This document shows positions 29,286 to 39,487 of a DNA stretch of 64,000 bases, one piece after another. The notes below the pieces were generated by a model. That model was not told the origin of the DNA. It made no database searches and saw nothing but the letters and a program-made list of their open reading frames with translations. Source of the DNA: Allopusillimonas ginsengisoli (GTDB lineage Bacteria > Pseudomonadota > Gammaproteobacteria > Burkholderiales > Burkholderiaceae_B); assembly GCA_005239165.1 (NCBI GenBank), contig RAPG01000001.1, positions 310,001-374,000 of the forward strand, given 5' to 3'. The first letter of the stretch is position 1. Each line of letters begins with the position of its first letter. The translations under genes and the position numbers were made by a program.

Positions 29286-30080
29286 TCAGGCGGTTTCTGC
29301 TTTTATGACGCCTGCGTCCAGAAGGCCATCTGCCAGTGCAATAAACTGTTCTACCGAAAGCTCTTCGGCGCGAGCCGTCGGAGGTATGCCCAGCGCATCC
29401 CAGTCGATGTGGCCAGCCCAATCTGCCAGCCCGCGACGCAGCATTTTGCGCCGCTGAGAAAATGCGCGCGCTACGACGCGCTCAAACACACGCTCGCTTT
29501 GCGGACGCGGCCTGGACTCTGGTAATGGCACCATGCGCACTACTGCAGACACGACGCGCGGAGGCGGATCAAAGGATTCAGGAGCGACATCAAACAGCTT
29601 GTACATGCGGTAGCGTGCCTGAAGCATGACAGACAGGCGACTGTAGTCACCTGAGGAAGGCTTGGCCACCATGCGGTCAACGACCTCGCGCTGCAACATG
29701 AAATGTTGGTCGACAATTTGATCGGCACTATCAATCAAGTGAAACAGCAACGGACTGGAAATGTTGTATGGCAGGTTTCCAACCAGGCGTAAGCCGCTTC
29801 CTAGTGCAGAAAAATCAGTCTTTAGTGCGTCGGCTTCGATCACAGTGATCCGGTCAGCCGGATGCTGCCGGCGCAGGCGTGCCGCCAGATCACGGTCTAT
29901 TTCAACCACAATCAAATGATTGACCGCCTGCAGCAGTGGCCCTGTCAGCGCCGATAGCCCAGGCCCGATTTCAATAACCGTTTCGTCGCGACCCGGGGCT
30001 ATGGCCCGCACGATAGACTCGGTAACGCCCTCGTCAACGAGAAAGTGCTGGCCAAACCGTTTACGCGCCTGATGCACCAT
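29286..30080 (-). CDS. rsmA: 16S rRNA dimethyladenosine transferase
   Basis: RsmA (KsgA) dimethylates the two adjacent adenosines near the 3' end of 16S rRNA during 30S assembly. The 264-residue protein begins [13 protein letters not shown] and contains the AdoMet site [10 protein letters not shown] and the catalytic NLPYNIS. I chose the ATG at 30080. The frame is open to 30143, but this extension overlaps surA. It lies four bases after the surA stop and belongs to the lptD-surA-rsmA unit. The often-included pdxA gene is absent. Confidence 0.96.
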   Translation of the reverse strand: MVHQARKRFGQHFLVDEGVTESIVRAIAPGRDETVIEIGPGLSALTGPLLQAVNHLIVVEIDRDLAARLRRQHPADRITVIEADALKTDFSALGSGLRLVGNLPYNISSPLLFHLIDSADQIVDQHFMLQREVVDRMVAKPSSGDYSRLSVMLQARYRMYKLFDVAPESFDPPPRVVSAVVRMVPLPESRPRPQSERVFERVVARAFSQRRKMLRRGLADWAGHIDWDALGIPPTARAEELSVEQFIALADGLLDAGVIKAETA

Positions 30081-30084
30081 CGCC

Positions 30085-31590
30085 CTAACGCCTGCGGCTG
30101 CTCGATTCGGGATCGAGACGATTGTCGACAAAAGCGTGACCACGCAACTTGCTAAGCCACTCTTCGTAGGCGGGTTCTATACGACGTTCAAATAGTATTT
30201 TGCGCGCTTCCATGCGCCTGAACTCGTCTCCCATATCCTTGTTGCGACGCTCTAGCACTTGAATAAGGTGCCAGCCAAACTGCGAACGAACGGGCTCACT
30301 GACCTGATCAATTTGCAGCGCATTCATGGCCTTCTCGAATGCCGGCACGGTTTCACCGGGTGTAAGCCAGCCCAGATCGCCCCCCTGAGGGGCACTTGCG
30401 TCGTCTGAGTAGCGCTTGGCAAGATCTTCGAAGCTCTCGCCGTTGATAATGCGCTGGCGCAACTGTTCGATGCGATCATGCGCGGCCTGATCAGTCATGA
30501 CCTTGTTGATTTTGATCAGTATGTGCCGCGCATGTGTCTGGGTGACGATCATGGGGCCCTGCTGCTGTGGCGTGGGCGATGGGCTGGAAAGCGTAGGTGG
30601 AGCCGCAGGCCTGGCCTGCTGCTGGGCCGCGGGCGTGCCCTTGGCGGTCACCTTGAGAATATGGAAACCATTTGCACTACGCACAACATCGCCCACTTCG
30701 CCAGCTTTCAACGACTGGGTTGCCTTCAGGAACAGATCGGGCCAGCCGTCGAGAGGACGCACCCCCAGATTGCCGCCTTCAAGAGCCTGGGGACCATCTG
30801 ATGCCGCCGCCGCAACGCCGGCAAAGTCGGCACCGCTACGTATACGCGCCAGCAGACCATCGGCTTTCCGTCGTAAAGCATCCACTTCAGAAGCCGTCGC
30901 ACCCTCAGGAACCGCAACCAGAATCTGCGCAATGCCCAGCACCTGGGGGCCAGACTGCGCTGGCGCGGCAGACTGCTGCCCGCCCTGCTGAGGCACGCGC
31001 CCCGCCTGCCGGTCCTGGTTCTTCAGGTAAGAGTCAATCTCGCCATCGGAAATGGTAATGGTGCCGTCCACCGCACGCTGGCGCAGCATATCCATACGAA
31101 CTTCTGTACGCAGGCTGTCCAGATAATGGTCCCAGCTGACACCCGATTTTTCGATTTCGCGCTTCAACTGAGCATCGGTAAGATTATTGCGCCCTGCAAT
31201 CGTCTGCACGGCTTGCGCCAGTTGCGCCTCGGAAACCCGAATCCCCATGCGATCAGCCTCCTGGCGTTGGAGCTCTTGTGTAATCATGCGTTGCAGCACC
31301 TGCTTTTGCAGCGCGGCCTCATCGGGTACCGGGATATTCTGGTGCTGCAACTGCTGCCGGGCAGCTTGCACCTCTGTATTGACCTGCTGCAATGTAATGA
31401 CGTTGCTATTGACGACAGCAGCAATGCCATCGACAAACTGGGTGCTGGTGGACTTGGCCGGAGTCCCTGCCGGGCTCTTGCCCGAAGACGTCGCAGGTTT
31501 AGCCATCAGGGAGGTGCCTGGCAGCAATATGGCTCCCGCCAGGACAACCAAAAAAGACGTAATCCAGCGTTTGGCGGGCAGTCTGTGCAT
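30085..31590 (-). CDS. surA: Periplasmic chaperone SurA, peptidyl-prolyl isomerase
   Basis: SurA carries outer-membrane proteins, including LptD, across the periplasm. The 501-residue protein has a signal peptide (to about residue 30), an N-terminal chaperone domain starting [14 protein letters not shown], and two parvulin domains: P1 near 217-312 and P2 near 345-447, the latter with ARHILIK and [11 protein letters not shown]. Pro/Gln/Ala-rich linkers precede each parvulin domain. Its start overlaps the lptD stop by one base. Confidence 0.95.
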   Translation of the reverse strand: MHRLPAKRWITSFLVVLAGAILLPGTSLMAKPATSSGKSPAGTPAKSTSTQFVDGIAAVVNSNVITLQQVNTEVQAARQQLQHQNIPVPDEAALQKQVLQRMITQELQRQEADRMGIRVSEAQLAQAVQTIAGRNNLTDAQLKREIEKSGVSWDHYLDSLRTEVRMDMLRQRAVDGTITISDGEIDSYLKNQDRQAGRVPQQGGQQSAAPAQSGPQVLGIAQILVAVPEGATASEVDALRRKADGLLARIRSGADFAGVAAAASDGPQALEGGNLGVRPLDGWPDLFLKATQSLKAGEVGDVVRSANGFHILKVTAKGTPAAQQQARPAAPPTLSSPSPTPQQQGPMIVTQTHARHILIKINKVMTDQAAHDRIEQLRQRIINGESFEDLAKRYSDDASAPQGGDLGWLTPGETVPAFEKAMNALQIDQVSEPVRSQFGWHLIQVLERRNKDMGDEFRRMEARKILFERRIEPAYEEWLSKLRGHAFVDNRLDPESSSRRR

Positions 31591-33965
31591 TATTCATACC
31601 TCTCGAAGGTCGTTTTTTCAGATATAGGAGGGGATACCGGCTGGTATCCGATAACCCTGTCGGTGAGCAGCCGCATCGGATCGGTACCTAGAGACCCGAG
31701 CCCGGCCAGCTCTAGCTGGAAGAATACAGCGGTATTGGCGTCACCTCTTGACACCGCATAGCGCTGAAGTACCATGCGCGCGGTCCAGCAGCAGTCGCCT
31801 TTATACTCCAGCCCAAAAATAGTCTGGGTGTTGCGCTTTTCTTCTAAAGAGTAATCAAAGCGCCCCATGGTATACAGCTTGCGCGTCAACGGCCATTGGC
31901 CTGCCAGACTGATCTGTTCGCGTGTGCGGTCGTTCTCGGGGGTCAGATAAAGTTCAGGATTGTCGACCAAACGTGGATCGCGTTCATAACGATACGAGAC
32001 CGACATTGAAGTCAGGCGCTTGGGGCTCCAGCGAAACCCTGCCGACATGCGATTACGATCGCGTGACTCTGGATTAAATTGCGCATCAAACCCCACATTG
32101 AACTTGTCAGTTAACGCCGCGCTGGCACCGACGAGATAATCAGACCGGGTGTTTGTGCGCGGCGTCTCAGCGCCCAAGGTGACGCGCTGATCTTCAAGAT
32201 ACAGCCGCTGGGCGGCCGACAGTGACAAGCGCTCGAAACCGCTGTCAGCGTCTAGCCAGCGTGAGGTCAGGCCGATAGTGACCTGGTTGGCATTGGCAAT
32301 ACGATCCCATCCGCCACTGAAAATGTTCTCACCAAAAGCCTGGGCATAATTGAATGAAGCAATGCTGGTGTCATACAGGGGAATATCCGACTGATCCCGA
32401 TATGGCACGTTCAGATAATACACACGCGGCTCGAGCGTTTGGATAGAATCATTGCCGAACAGCGTGGTATTGCGCTCAAAGGTCATGCCCGTGTCGAGCG
32501 ACATAATGGGAAGCACACGGGTCTGTGTGTCAGGACGCCCTTTAATGCCCGTAGCGTCTGCATACCAGTTGGTGCTGTACTGGCTCATGTGCAAGCCGAT
32601 TTTGGGCGTTACATACCAGGCGGCGCGCACAATGGGGTAGGCTACCGTCGTGTAGGAGGTCAGGCGCGTCCCATCGGGCGCAACATGACGATCGCGATAA
32701 GCATCGAACTTGGACAGCCGGCCCGAATAAAACGGCATGCTGAACTTTGTAGCGTAATTTTCAGACACGACATCAAACCCGCCCCAGTTATACCGGCCGG
32801 CACGCGCATAGAGCTCGGGCAGCTTGTCATACTGCGGGCGCTGGTAGCCCGTGGTTTTGTCTTGCAAGGTCTGATACTTGAAAGCCGACAACGAGCCACT
32901 GAAATACTTGTAGCCGCTCCAGGTTACACGCGCCGAGCTGGGCAAATAATTGACAGACGCATCACTCATACCAAACGACGAAAAATCACGAAAATAATCA
33001 TCGTCTGACACGTGCCGATAATCGAGGTAGGCATTGAAACCATTGCCTAGCTTGTGCTTGTATTGGCCGAGCAGCATCCAGCGGTCGTCACCAGTGACAT
33101 TGTCTCGGCCCAGCCAGGTACCGTCGACCTGCCCGTTGTACTGACGCCCCAAATAACGAAATTGCCCACCCATTTGCAGCCCGCGTTTGCTGAGGTAGCG
33201 GGGCGTAAGCGTGGCATCGTAGTTGGGAGCAAGGTTAAAGTAATACGGCAGAGAAAACTCAAAGCCGCTATTGGATGAAGCGCCGTAAGTAGGCACCAGC
33301 AAGCCCGATTTGCGCTCTTTTTTGACCGGAAAGGTCAGATAGGGTGAGTACAGAATGGGCACTTTCTTGAAGTACAACACGCCATTGCGGGCAACGCCTT
33401 CGTTTTCATCGAAGTCAAGATCAACCCGAGTCGACGAGATATACCAGGCTGGATCTGGGCACGGACAGCCAGAGTAGTTAACATCGGTAAGACGCAGCCG
33501 GTTGCTGCCCAGGATATCAGCATGCGCCGCCGTGCCGGCGCCGCCGTTCGAACCCAGCAAGAAGTCGGGATCGGTGACCTCACCGGTTTCGCTGTTAATG
33601 TTGTAGTTGATCGCCGAGCCGCGCACAATTGAGGCTTCCCGCATGATCAGGCCATTGCCCCGCACGCGCGTATCACCGGTTGACCTGTCATAGTCGATGT
33701 AATCGCCCTTGACCACAGAGTCAATACGCCGAACCTCAGCCTTGCCGGTCATGATGACCTTGCCGCTTTCATCGGTTTCGATTTTATCGGCAACCAAAAA
33801 GACAGACATTTCGTCTTCGTTGATGTTTTTGTGCAAATTTAGCTTGGGCGCAACAGTGAGACTGCTGGATGCGGGGCGCGATAGCGCACCCGGCGCCTGC
33901 TGTTGCGCCTGCACCGCCGGCATGCTGCCGAACGCGATTAGAATTGCCCACAAAACCGAACGCAC
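31590..33965 (-). CDS. lptD: LPS-assembly protein LptD
   Basis: LptD is the outer-membrane barrel that, with LptE, inserts lipopolysaccharide into the outer leaflet. The 791-residue protein has a signal peptide ending AVQA, an N-terminal OstA-like jellyroll (about residues 55-165, VFLVADKIETDESGKVIMTG in part), and a long beta-barrel. Two pairs of cysteines needed for the inter-domain disulfides are visible: CPC near residue 168 and CC near the C-terminus (GDCCWTARM). It heads the lptD-surA-rsmA operon and is divergent from amgK. Confidence 0.95.
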   Translation of the reverse strand: MRSVLWAILIAFGSMPAVQAQQQAPGALSRPASSSLTVAPKLNLHKNINEDEMSVFLVADKIETDESGKVIMTGKAEVRRIDSVVKGDYIDYDRSTGDTRVRGNGLIMREASIVRGSAINYNINSETGEVTDPDFLLGSNGGAGTAAHADILGSNRLRLTDVNYSGCPCPDPAWYISSTRVDLDFDENEGVARNGVLYFKKVPILYSPYLTFPVKKERKSGLLVPTYGASSNSGFEFSLPYYFNLAPNYDATLTPRYLSKRGLQMGGQFRYLGRQYNGQVDGTWLGRDNVTGDDRWMLLGQYKHKLGNGFNAYLDYRHVSDDDYFRDFSSFGMSDASVNYLPSSARVTWSGYKYFSGSLSAFKYQTLQDKTTGYQRPQYDKLPELYARAGRYNWGGFDVVSENYATKFSMPFYSGRLSKFDAYRDRHVAPDGTRLTSYTTVAYPIVRAAWYVTPKIGLHMSQYSTNWYADATGIKGRPDTQTRVLPIMSLDTGMTFERNTTLFGNDSIQTLEPRVYYLNVPYRDQSDIPLYDTSIASFNYAQAFGENIFSGGWDRIANANQVTIGLTSRWLDADSGFERLSLSAAQRLYLEDQRVTLGAETPRTNTRSDYLVGASAALTDKFNVGFDAQFNPESRDRNRMSAGFRWSPKRLTSMSVSYRYERDPRLVDNPELYLTPENDRTREQISLAGQWPLTRKLYTMGRFDYSLEEKRNTQTIFGLEYKGDCCWTARMVLQRYAVSRGDANTAVFFQLELAGLGSLGTDPMRLLTDRVIGYQPVSPPISEKTTFERYE

Positions 33966-34107
33966 GAGGATCTCGTCTCCTGAAACAGACTATATTTTGA
34001 CACAACCCCCGACCGCCAGGATTGGCAACCCGGTATTATAGAGAAGGCTTCGCATGCGTGATTAAAACATGACACCATGCCTATCGTATTTGTCTACCCC
34101 ACCCAAT

Positions 34108-35151
34108 ATGGAACAAACCATGACACACGACGCGACCCAGCGTCTTGCTACATTGCAACAATGGCTGCACGACCTGCCCGAGAGCCTGGGGCTCGCTCCC
34201 GAAACGCTGCAGCCCGCATCCAGCGACGCCAGCTTTCGCCACTATTACCGTATTCAGGCGAGCCAGGGGCCCGTTATCATCATGGACGCGCCACCACCTC
34301 ACGAAGACTGCAGCCCCTTCGTCGATGTAGGGCAGCGCCTGGCAAAAGCGGGCCTGAACGTGCCACAAGTACTGGCGAAAAATCTGACCGAAGGCTTTCT
34401 GCTGCTGTCTGACCTGGGCCACTCTACGTTTTATCAGGCCATTCAGGGTCAACTGCCTGATACCCGCCTGCAGAACATGTATAAGGGTGCTATTGGCGCG
34501 CTGGTACAGATGCAGCATGCTGATGCCACCGGGCTGGCATCCTATGATGTCAGCCGGCTGCAGCAAGAGCTTACTGTATTTCCAGAGTGGTATGCGCAAA
34601 AACATTGCCAGAGTCCGCTCAGCGACGCCGAGCAGGTGGCTCTGGCCAGTGTCTTGGACACTCTCGTCCAGGACAACGCACGTCAGCCTTCGGTGCTGGT
34701 ACACCGCGATTTTCATTCCCCCAATCTCATGGTGGGGGTCGACGACGCCCGCCCTGGCATTATCGATCACCAAGATGCTCTTTTGGGCCCCATCACTTAC
34801 GACATCGCGTCACTGGTCATGGATGCCCGCACTACGTGGGAAGAGCCTCAACAGCTTGACTGGGCCATTCGCTACTGGGAAGCCGCCCGGGCTGCCGGCC
34901 TTCCGGTGGGTGATGACTTCGCCGCCTTTCACCGCGCGTACGAATGGATGGGGCTTCAACGCAATCTTCGTATTCTCGGAGTCTTTGCGCGACTGTCACA
35001 TCGCGATGGCAAACATCACTACCTTGACCACATCCCCCGAGTCAACGCGTACACAAGGCAGGTGGCCAGCCGATACGGCGTCTTCCGCCCACTATTGCGT
35101 ATTCTCGACAGGCTTGAGAACAATCAGGTCACCACAGGCTACACGTTTTGA
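34108..35151 (+). CDS. amgK: N-acetylmuramate/N-acetylglucosamine kinase
   Basis: AmgK phosphorylates the anomeric carbon of MurNAc and GlcNAc released from peptidoglycan, giving substrates for MurU in the cell-wall recycling route that bypasses de novo UDP-MurNAc synthesis. The protein belongs to the aminoglycoside phosphotransferase fold: catalytic HRDFHSPNLM and metal-binding IIDHQDA are present. Starts at 34108 or 34120 are both possible, and neither has a clear ribosome site. The stop overlaps the murU ATG (TGATG). The pairing with murU beside lptD matches the known Pseudomonas arrangement. Confidence 0.87.
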   Translation: MEQTMTHDATQRLATLQQWLHDLPESLGLAPETLQPASSDASFRHYYRIQASQGPVIIMDAPPPHEDCSPFVDVGQRLAKAGLNVPQVLAKNLTEGFLLLSDLGHSTFYQAIQGQLPDTRLQNMYKGAIGALVQMQHADATGLASYDVSRLQQELTVFPEWYAQKHCQSPLSDAEQVALASVLDTLVQDNARQPSVLVHRDFHSPNLMVGVDDARPGIIDHQDALLGPITYDIASLVMDARTTWEEPQQLDWAIRYWEAARAAGLPVGDDFAAFHRAYEWMGLQRNLRILGVFARLSHRDGKHHYLDHIPRVNAYTRQVASRYGVFRPLLRILDRLENNQVTTGYTF

Positions 35152-35903
35152 TGCGCGCCATGATTCTCGCGGCCGGGCGTGGGACCCGCATGCGGCCCCT
35201 CACTGATACCATCCCAAAACCCTTGCTGCCTGTTGGGGGCAAGCCGCTTATCGTCTGGCATATCCAGCGTCTGGTAAGCGCGGGCATCTCTGACATCGTC
35301 ATCAACCATGCCTGGCTGGGCTCGCAAATTGAACAGGCGCTGGGCGATGGTTCACAGTTCGGTGCCCGTATACACTACTCGCCCGAACCTTCAGGCGGCC
35401 TTGAAACTGCGGGTGGCATTGCGCAAGCTCTTGATTTTTTCCAGGACCAGCCGTTTCTGGTCATCAACGGCGACATATGGTGCGACTGGCAGCCAGATCA
35501 GGCCGCACAACTGGGCCAGAGCCTGGTCACCGAAAACCGCCTGGCCTGGCTGCTCATGGCTGATAACCCGCCACAGCACCCAGAGGGCGACTTCGTACTG
35601 GAGGCGGACGGCAGGCTAATCGACAAGCCAGATACCCCAACCGGCATCAACGTTCATCCCCTCACATTTACAGGTATTGGCGTGTATCAGCCGGTTCTGT
35701 TCCGGTCTGTACAAAAAGGCGCGCACTCCAGGCTCGCACCCTTGCTGCGTCAGGCAATGCAAGCCAGCCTTGTTACTGGCACGCATCATCGGGGCCAATG
35801 GCAAGACGTGGGAACTCCCGTACGCCTGGCTTCGCTCGACCGTCACCTCAAAACGAGCTCGACACGTCACAGTGCCATTGAAGGATCACACATCAGCCAC
35901 TAA
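35151..35903 (+). CDS. murU: N-acetylmuramate alpha-1-phosphate uridylyltransferase
   Basis: MurU makes UDP-MurNAc from MurNAc-1-phosphate, completing the AmgK recycling branch. The 250-residue nucleotidyltransferase starts with the signature AMILAAGRGTRMRPLTD and PKPLLPVGGKP. INGDIW carries the metal-binding Asp, and the fold matches the sugar-nucleotide transferase family. The ATG at 35151 shares its first base with the amgK stop. Fosfomycin tolerance is associated with this pathway in Pseudomonas putida, which is known for the family and untested here. Confidence 0.9.
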   Translation: MRAMILAAGRGTRMRPLTDTIPKPLLPVGGKPLIVWHIQRLVSAGISDIVINHAWLGSQIEQALGDGSQFGARIHYSPEPSGGLETAGGIAQALDFFQDQPFLVINGDIWCDWQPDQAAQLGQSLVTENRLAWLLMADNPPQHPEGDFVLEADGRLIDKPDTPTGINVHPLTFTGIGVYQPVLFRSVQKGAHSRLAPLLRQAMQASLVTGTHHRGQWQDVGTPVRLASLDRHLKTSSTRHSAIEGSHISH

Positions 35904-36165
35904 GCGGTATCGTAGGGGTGCTTACAGCCTGCTTCCTCACTGGCACCAGCACAGGGACGCGGCTTGGCTCGGGAGCAGCAGCACGTTACACTTTGCAAGA
36001 CAACGTGCCGAGCAAAACACAGGGGCGATCTGTTTCAATAGTATTCATAATGAAACCAGACCCGCCTCGCCCTGTAACACCCACGCATTCCGGGCTATTC
36101 TCTAACGTTTTCTTGCTGCGCACCTCGGGTTGCGCGCTCCCAGCAACAAAAGGAATACTCAATTT

Positions 36166-36865
36166 ATGTTTGGTCGTCAGCAACGCCATGTTTTCAAGCC
36201 TACCGCTTACGGAGCCAATCGACGCACCCGGCGCATTCCGCGCTGGCTGGTGCTCATGCTTACCGGTATCGTGCTTGGCGCAGGCGGTCTACTTTTCTGC
36301 AGAAAGCTATGGGCCTCCACGCCTCACGGTGGAGCAATCGGAACAGCTGCACTACGATTTAAACAGTTTGGGCATGGACAAACAGCGCCTGCAAGCAGAA
36401 CTCACAAAAACCAAGCGTGAGCTGACTGAGGCAACGGCCAAAGTGGAGTCTCAAAGCAAATCGCTCGTACAGGCGCAAACACAGATCGACAAACAAAGCG
36501 GCGACATTAAAATGTTCGCTGAAGCCATGCCTGCAGACCCCCGCGGCACATCGCCCGGCATTCGCGCGGCTTCGTTTCGCTCCGACAACAACAAGCTCAT
36601 TTACCAGATTCTGATCATGCAAGACGCCGGAAAGGCCGCCATGTTCAATGGCAATGCAGAGTTTACGGTAGCCGGACGCTACAGCAACGGCCGGTCGGGC
36701 AGCATTACCCTGCCACCGTTTGATCTGAGCCTGGAGCGCTACGTGCAAGTCGAAGACGAGGTTGATCTGCCCGAAGGTTTCCGTCCGCGCCAGGTCACCA
36801 TCAAAATTCGCCGCGACGGGGCTGACAAAGTTGTGGCAACCCGAACCTTGATTGTCTCAAAGTAA
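36166..36865 (+). pseudogene. DUF6776 membrane protein gene, single-base frameshift
   Basis: The gene starts at the ATG at 36166 (MFGRQQRHVFKPTAYG), with a basic stretch and one membrane segment (LVLMLTGIVLGAGGLLF). At the TTTT run at 36293-36296 this frame fails. The next frame continues with YGPPRLTVEQSEQLHYDL, a coiled coil rich in Lys, Glu and Gln, and a beta-like C-terminal domain ending TRTLIVSK at 36865. One extra T accounts for the break. Joined, the two parts match the DUF6776 layout. The function is unknown. It may be a true pseudogene, a slippage-prone gene or a sequencing error. Confidence 0.8.
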
Positions 36866-36877
36866 GGCAGACGACGC

Positions 36878-37606
36878 TCAGGTCACGTGCTGCAAAAACT
36901 CGCGCAGGCGCTGACTGGGCGGGTTGTCAAGCAATTCGGCCGGTGGCCCGTCTTCGGCGATTTTGCCCTGGTCTATAAAAATCAGGCGGGTGCCCACTTT
37001 ACGTGCAAACCCCATTTCGTGTGTCACCACAACCATGGTCATGCCCTCTTCGGCCACATCTTGCATGACGGTCAAGACCTCATGCCGCAGCTCAGGGTCA
37101 AGCGCCGAGGTGGGCTCATCAAACAGCATGAGTATGGGGCGAATGGCAAGTGCCCGGGCTATTGCCACTCGCTGCTGCTGGCCCCCAGACAGTTCGCCAG
37201 GGTAGTTATTTACCTTGGCCGCCAGGCCGACCTTGTCGAGCAGGGCCATGGCTTCCTCACGCGCTTTGGCCTTGCCAATACCACGCGTATGCAGCGGCCC
37301 AAACATCACGTTTTCCAGAGCCGTCAGTTGCGGAAACAAATTAAATTGCTGAAAAACCATGCCTGCTTCACGGCGCAGCTCGCGCACCTCTGCACTCTTG
37401 CCTCGTACGCTCAGGCCATTGACCGTAAGATCACCGCCTTCGATGGTTTCAAGCACATTAATGCAACGAAGCAAGGTTGATTTGCCCGAACCCGAAGGCC
37501 CAACAATGACAACCACCTCACCTTTGTCGACGGTCAGGTCTATGCCATCGAGTACCGTTATGTCGCCAAACCGCTTAACGACGTTCTTGAATTCGACGAT
37601 GCTCAT
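36878..37606 (-). CDS. glnQ: Glutamine/polar amino acid ABC transporter ATPase
   Basis: The 242-residue ATPase energises amino acid import. It has Walker [10 protein letters not shown], signature [15 protein letters not shown], Walker [13 protein letters not shown], and the switch His in VVVTHEMGF. Its first codons overlap the end of the permease gene by four bases. It is the last gene of the glnH-glnP-glnQ unit, by order and resemblance to the E. coli glutamine system. Confidence 0.93.
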   Translation of the reverse strand: MSIVEFKNVVKRFGDITVLDGIDLTVDKGEVVVIVGPSGSGKSTLLRCINVLETIEGGDLTVNGLSVRGKSAEVRELRREAGMVFQQFNLFPQLTALENVMFGPLHTRGIGKAKAREEAMALLDKVGLAAKVNNYPGELSGGQQQRVAIARALAIRPILMLFDEPTSALDPELRHEVLTVMQDVAEEGMTMVVVTHEMGFARKVGTRLIFIDQGKIAEDGPPAELLDNPPSQRLREFLQHVT

Positions 37607-38436
37607 ACGATTTGAGTCCTGTGTTCAACGACCTTGAGCGCGAGTGCAATAATGCCCGTGAGAATCAGATAGATCACAGCCACCGCTCCCCATATCTCAA
37701 CTGCCCTGAAATTGCCGGCAATGATTTCCTGACCTTGCCGCGTAAGCTCGGCCACGCCAATCACAATAAATAATGATGAATCTTTAAGACTGATGATGCA
37801 CTGGTTGCCCATGGCCGGAATCATGCGCCGCAGCGCGACCGGTCCGATGATGTATGCCAGTATCTTGTAAAACGGCAGCCCCATGGCCTGCCCCGCCTCT
37901 TTAAGCCCTTTGGGCACAGATAGCAGGCCTCCCCGTACAATTTCGGCAATATAGGCGCCCGAGTTGATGACGAGAGTGAAAATGGCAGCCGGCACCGCCT
38001 CGATGCGCCAGCCAAAAATAAGCGGGACGGCAAAATAAATAAACATTACCTGCACAACAATGGGCGTGCCGCGTATCACCAAAATATACACCTGCGACAG
38101 AAACGACAACGCAGCTGGTATGTATGAAGCAAACCGCCAGATCAGCACAATGCCAACCAGCAGCTGCATCGCCGTCCAGGCCCAGCCGGGTATGCTCAAC
38201 ATAGCACCCAGCCACGCAAGCAGCTTCCACAACAGGGACAGCACAATCAGGGTAACCACCGCTACCGCAAGATTTTTCCACGTGACCTGCACCCGCACAT
38301 AGGTTGTCGTGACCCCCGTCAGAAAACCTATGACCGTGCCACCGAAGAGGCCCAGCAGAGTAATCTGAATGGTGAGCTTGGTGCCTTCCCAAAGGCTGGG
38401 CATTGCAGCCCAAATGACAGACCAGTCGAATTCCAC
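37603..38436 (-). CDS. glnP: Glutamine-type ABC permease with extra membrane insertion
   Basis: The C-terminal 165 residues match GlnP closely, with [16 protein letters not shown] and the EAA loop [20 protein letters not shown]. At 277 residues it is about 60 longer than E. coli GlnP. The surplus is a hydrophobic block (about residues 48-110) between the first membrane segment and the RGTP motif, and looks like two extra membrane segments. It is translationally coupled to glnQ and lies downstream of glnH. Confidence 0.9.
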   Translation of the reverse strand: MEFDWSVIWAAMPSLWEGTKLTIQITLLGLFGGTVIGFLTGVTTTYVRVQVTWKNLAVAVVTLIVLSLLWKLLAWLGAMLSIPGWAWTAMQLLVGIVLIWRFASYIPAALSFLSQVYILVIRGTPIVVQVMFIYFAVPLIFGWRIEAVPAAIFTLVINSGAYIAEIVRGGLLSVPKGLKEAGQAMGLPFYKILAYIIGPVALRRMIPAMGNQCIISLKDSSLFIVIGVAELTRQGQEIIAGNFRAVEIWGAVAVIYLILTGIIALALKVVEHRTQIV

Positions 38437-38490
38437 GTGAGTCGCCTTAAAAAATAAAACCCGGCCCTGCTGTACCGGTATTCCTGAACG

Positions 38491-38525
38491 AAAAACGGCG
38501 ACCCGGTGTTTTCACCCGATCGCCG
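38491..38525 (-). terminator. Attenuator-like terminator between glnH and glnP
   Basis: On the minus strand CGGCGA (from 38525) pairs with TCGCCG (to 38496), with an inner GGTG/CACC stem and AAAA loop, followed by five T (38495-38491). It sits in the 110-base gap after glnH, so it likely lets most transcripts stop after the binding-protein gene and gives more GlnH than GlnP or GlnQ. Confidence 0.8.
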
Positions 38526-38545
38526 TGCAGACAAGTACTGGCTAA

Positions 38546-39310
38546 TCAGTCGACCTTTGAAGCCTTCTCACCAAACCATTTGGTATATAGCTCGTCGTAT
38601 TTGCCGTTATCTTGTATCGCCTTGAGCGCCTTGTTTACTTTTGGCACAAGATCGCTACCCTTGGGGAAAGCAATGCCATAGTAGTCACCACTTTTCAATG
38701 CTCCGACAACTTTTACACGGCCTTTGCCACCGGTGTTGGCGTAGTACTGCACATTGGGTGTGTCGTGAACAACCGCGTCGACGCGATTGGTCGCGAGCTC
38801 GAGAAATGCATTGTCAATGTTGGGAAACAACTTGAGCTTCGCCTCAGGGACATTTTCTTTCAGATAGTCGACAGTGGCTGTGCCTATTTTTACTGCTACG
38901 GTTTTACCTTCAAGGTCTTTGGCGGTTTTGATATCGTCGGTAGCGTTATTGACCAGAATCGCCAGACCGCTTTCATAATAAGGGTCTGAGAAATCAATAA
39001 CCTTTTTGCGATCGTCACGGATGGTGATGCCAGCCAGCGCTACGTCGATGTTACCGGTTTGCAGGCCGGGAATAATGCCGTTGAAATCCATGGGCTGCAG
39101 CTTGTACTTGAAGCCAGCCTCTTTGGCGATGGCGTCCCACAGCTCAATATCGAAACCGGTGTACTTGCCATCTTGCTTGAACTCAAATGGCACGAACGCC
39201 GTATCGGTCGCAACCAGCAGCTCTTTCTCTTGTGCAGAGGCATGCATGGCAGGCAGCGCCATTGCCAGCGTTAAGCCAGCCAACACAGCTTTGACTTTGT
39301 TCTTGAACAT
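38546..39310 (-). CDS. glnH: Glutamine-binding periplasmic protein
   Basis: The 254-residue protein delivers the amino acid to the GlnPQ importer. A signal peptide ends near ASA (residue 26). The mature N-terminus [21 protein letters not shown] resembles E. coli GlnH (seen in parts), as do [11 protein letters not shown] and [25 protein letters not shown]. Glutamine specificity is inferred from this resemblance. The ATG at 39310 is preceded by AAGGAG. The upstream open frame is not part of the gene. Confidence 0.92.
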   Translation of the reverse strand: MFKNKVKAVLAGLTLAMALPAMHASAQEKELLVATDTAFVPFEFKQDGKYTGFDIELWDAIAKEAGFKYKLQPMDFNGIIPGLQTGNIDVALAGITIRDDRKKVIDFSDPYYESGLAILVNNATDDIKTAKDLEGKTVAVKIGTATVDYLKENVPEAKLKLFPNIDNAFLELATNRVDAVVHDTPNVQYYANTGGKGRVKVVGALKSGDYYGIAFPKGSDLVPKVNKALKAIQDNGKYDELYTKWFGEKASKVD

Positions 39311-39441
39311 AGAGAGCTCCTTTTCAAAAAGAGTATGGTAACCGAAAGCCATTCGCAAGCCGGCGGGAAAACCCTGCCAAAAAGGCTAAATCCTTCTATA
39401 AACAAGGGTAATCCCGCAATAAAAACAGCATAAACCCTCTC

Positions 39442-39464
39442 CTCGCCCTGCAGGGCAAGGCGAG
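39442..39464 (-). terminator. Hairpin after metQ
   Basis: CTCGCC (39442-39447) pairs with GGCGAG (39459-39464), and the interior holds the palindrome GCCCTGCAGGGC (39446-39457). It lies 24 bases beyond the metQ stop on the minus strand. T-rich sequence follows loosely, so it is a plausible metQ terminator. Confidence 0.5.
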
Positions 39465-39487
39465 TCGCAGACTGGGTCAGCAAGACA

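Noticed and set aside
35904..36165. Additional gene between murU and the DUF6776 gene
   Set aside because: The 260-base gap has no frame with a start, a ribosome site and a recognisable product on either strand.
35918..36290. Long plus-strand frame preceding the DUF6776 C-terminal part
   Set aside because: Its first 120 residues have no domain-like pattern and overlap the real membrane-anchor frame starting at 36166. It exists only because of the frameshift.
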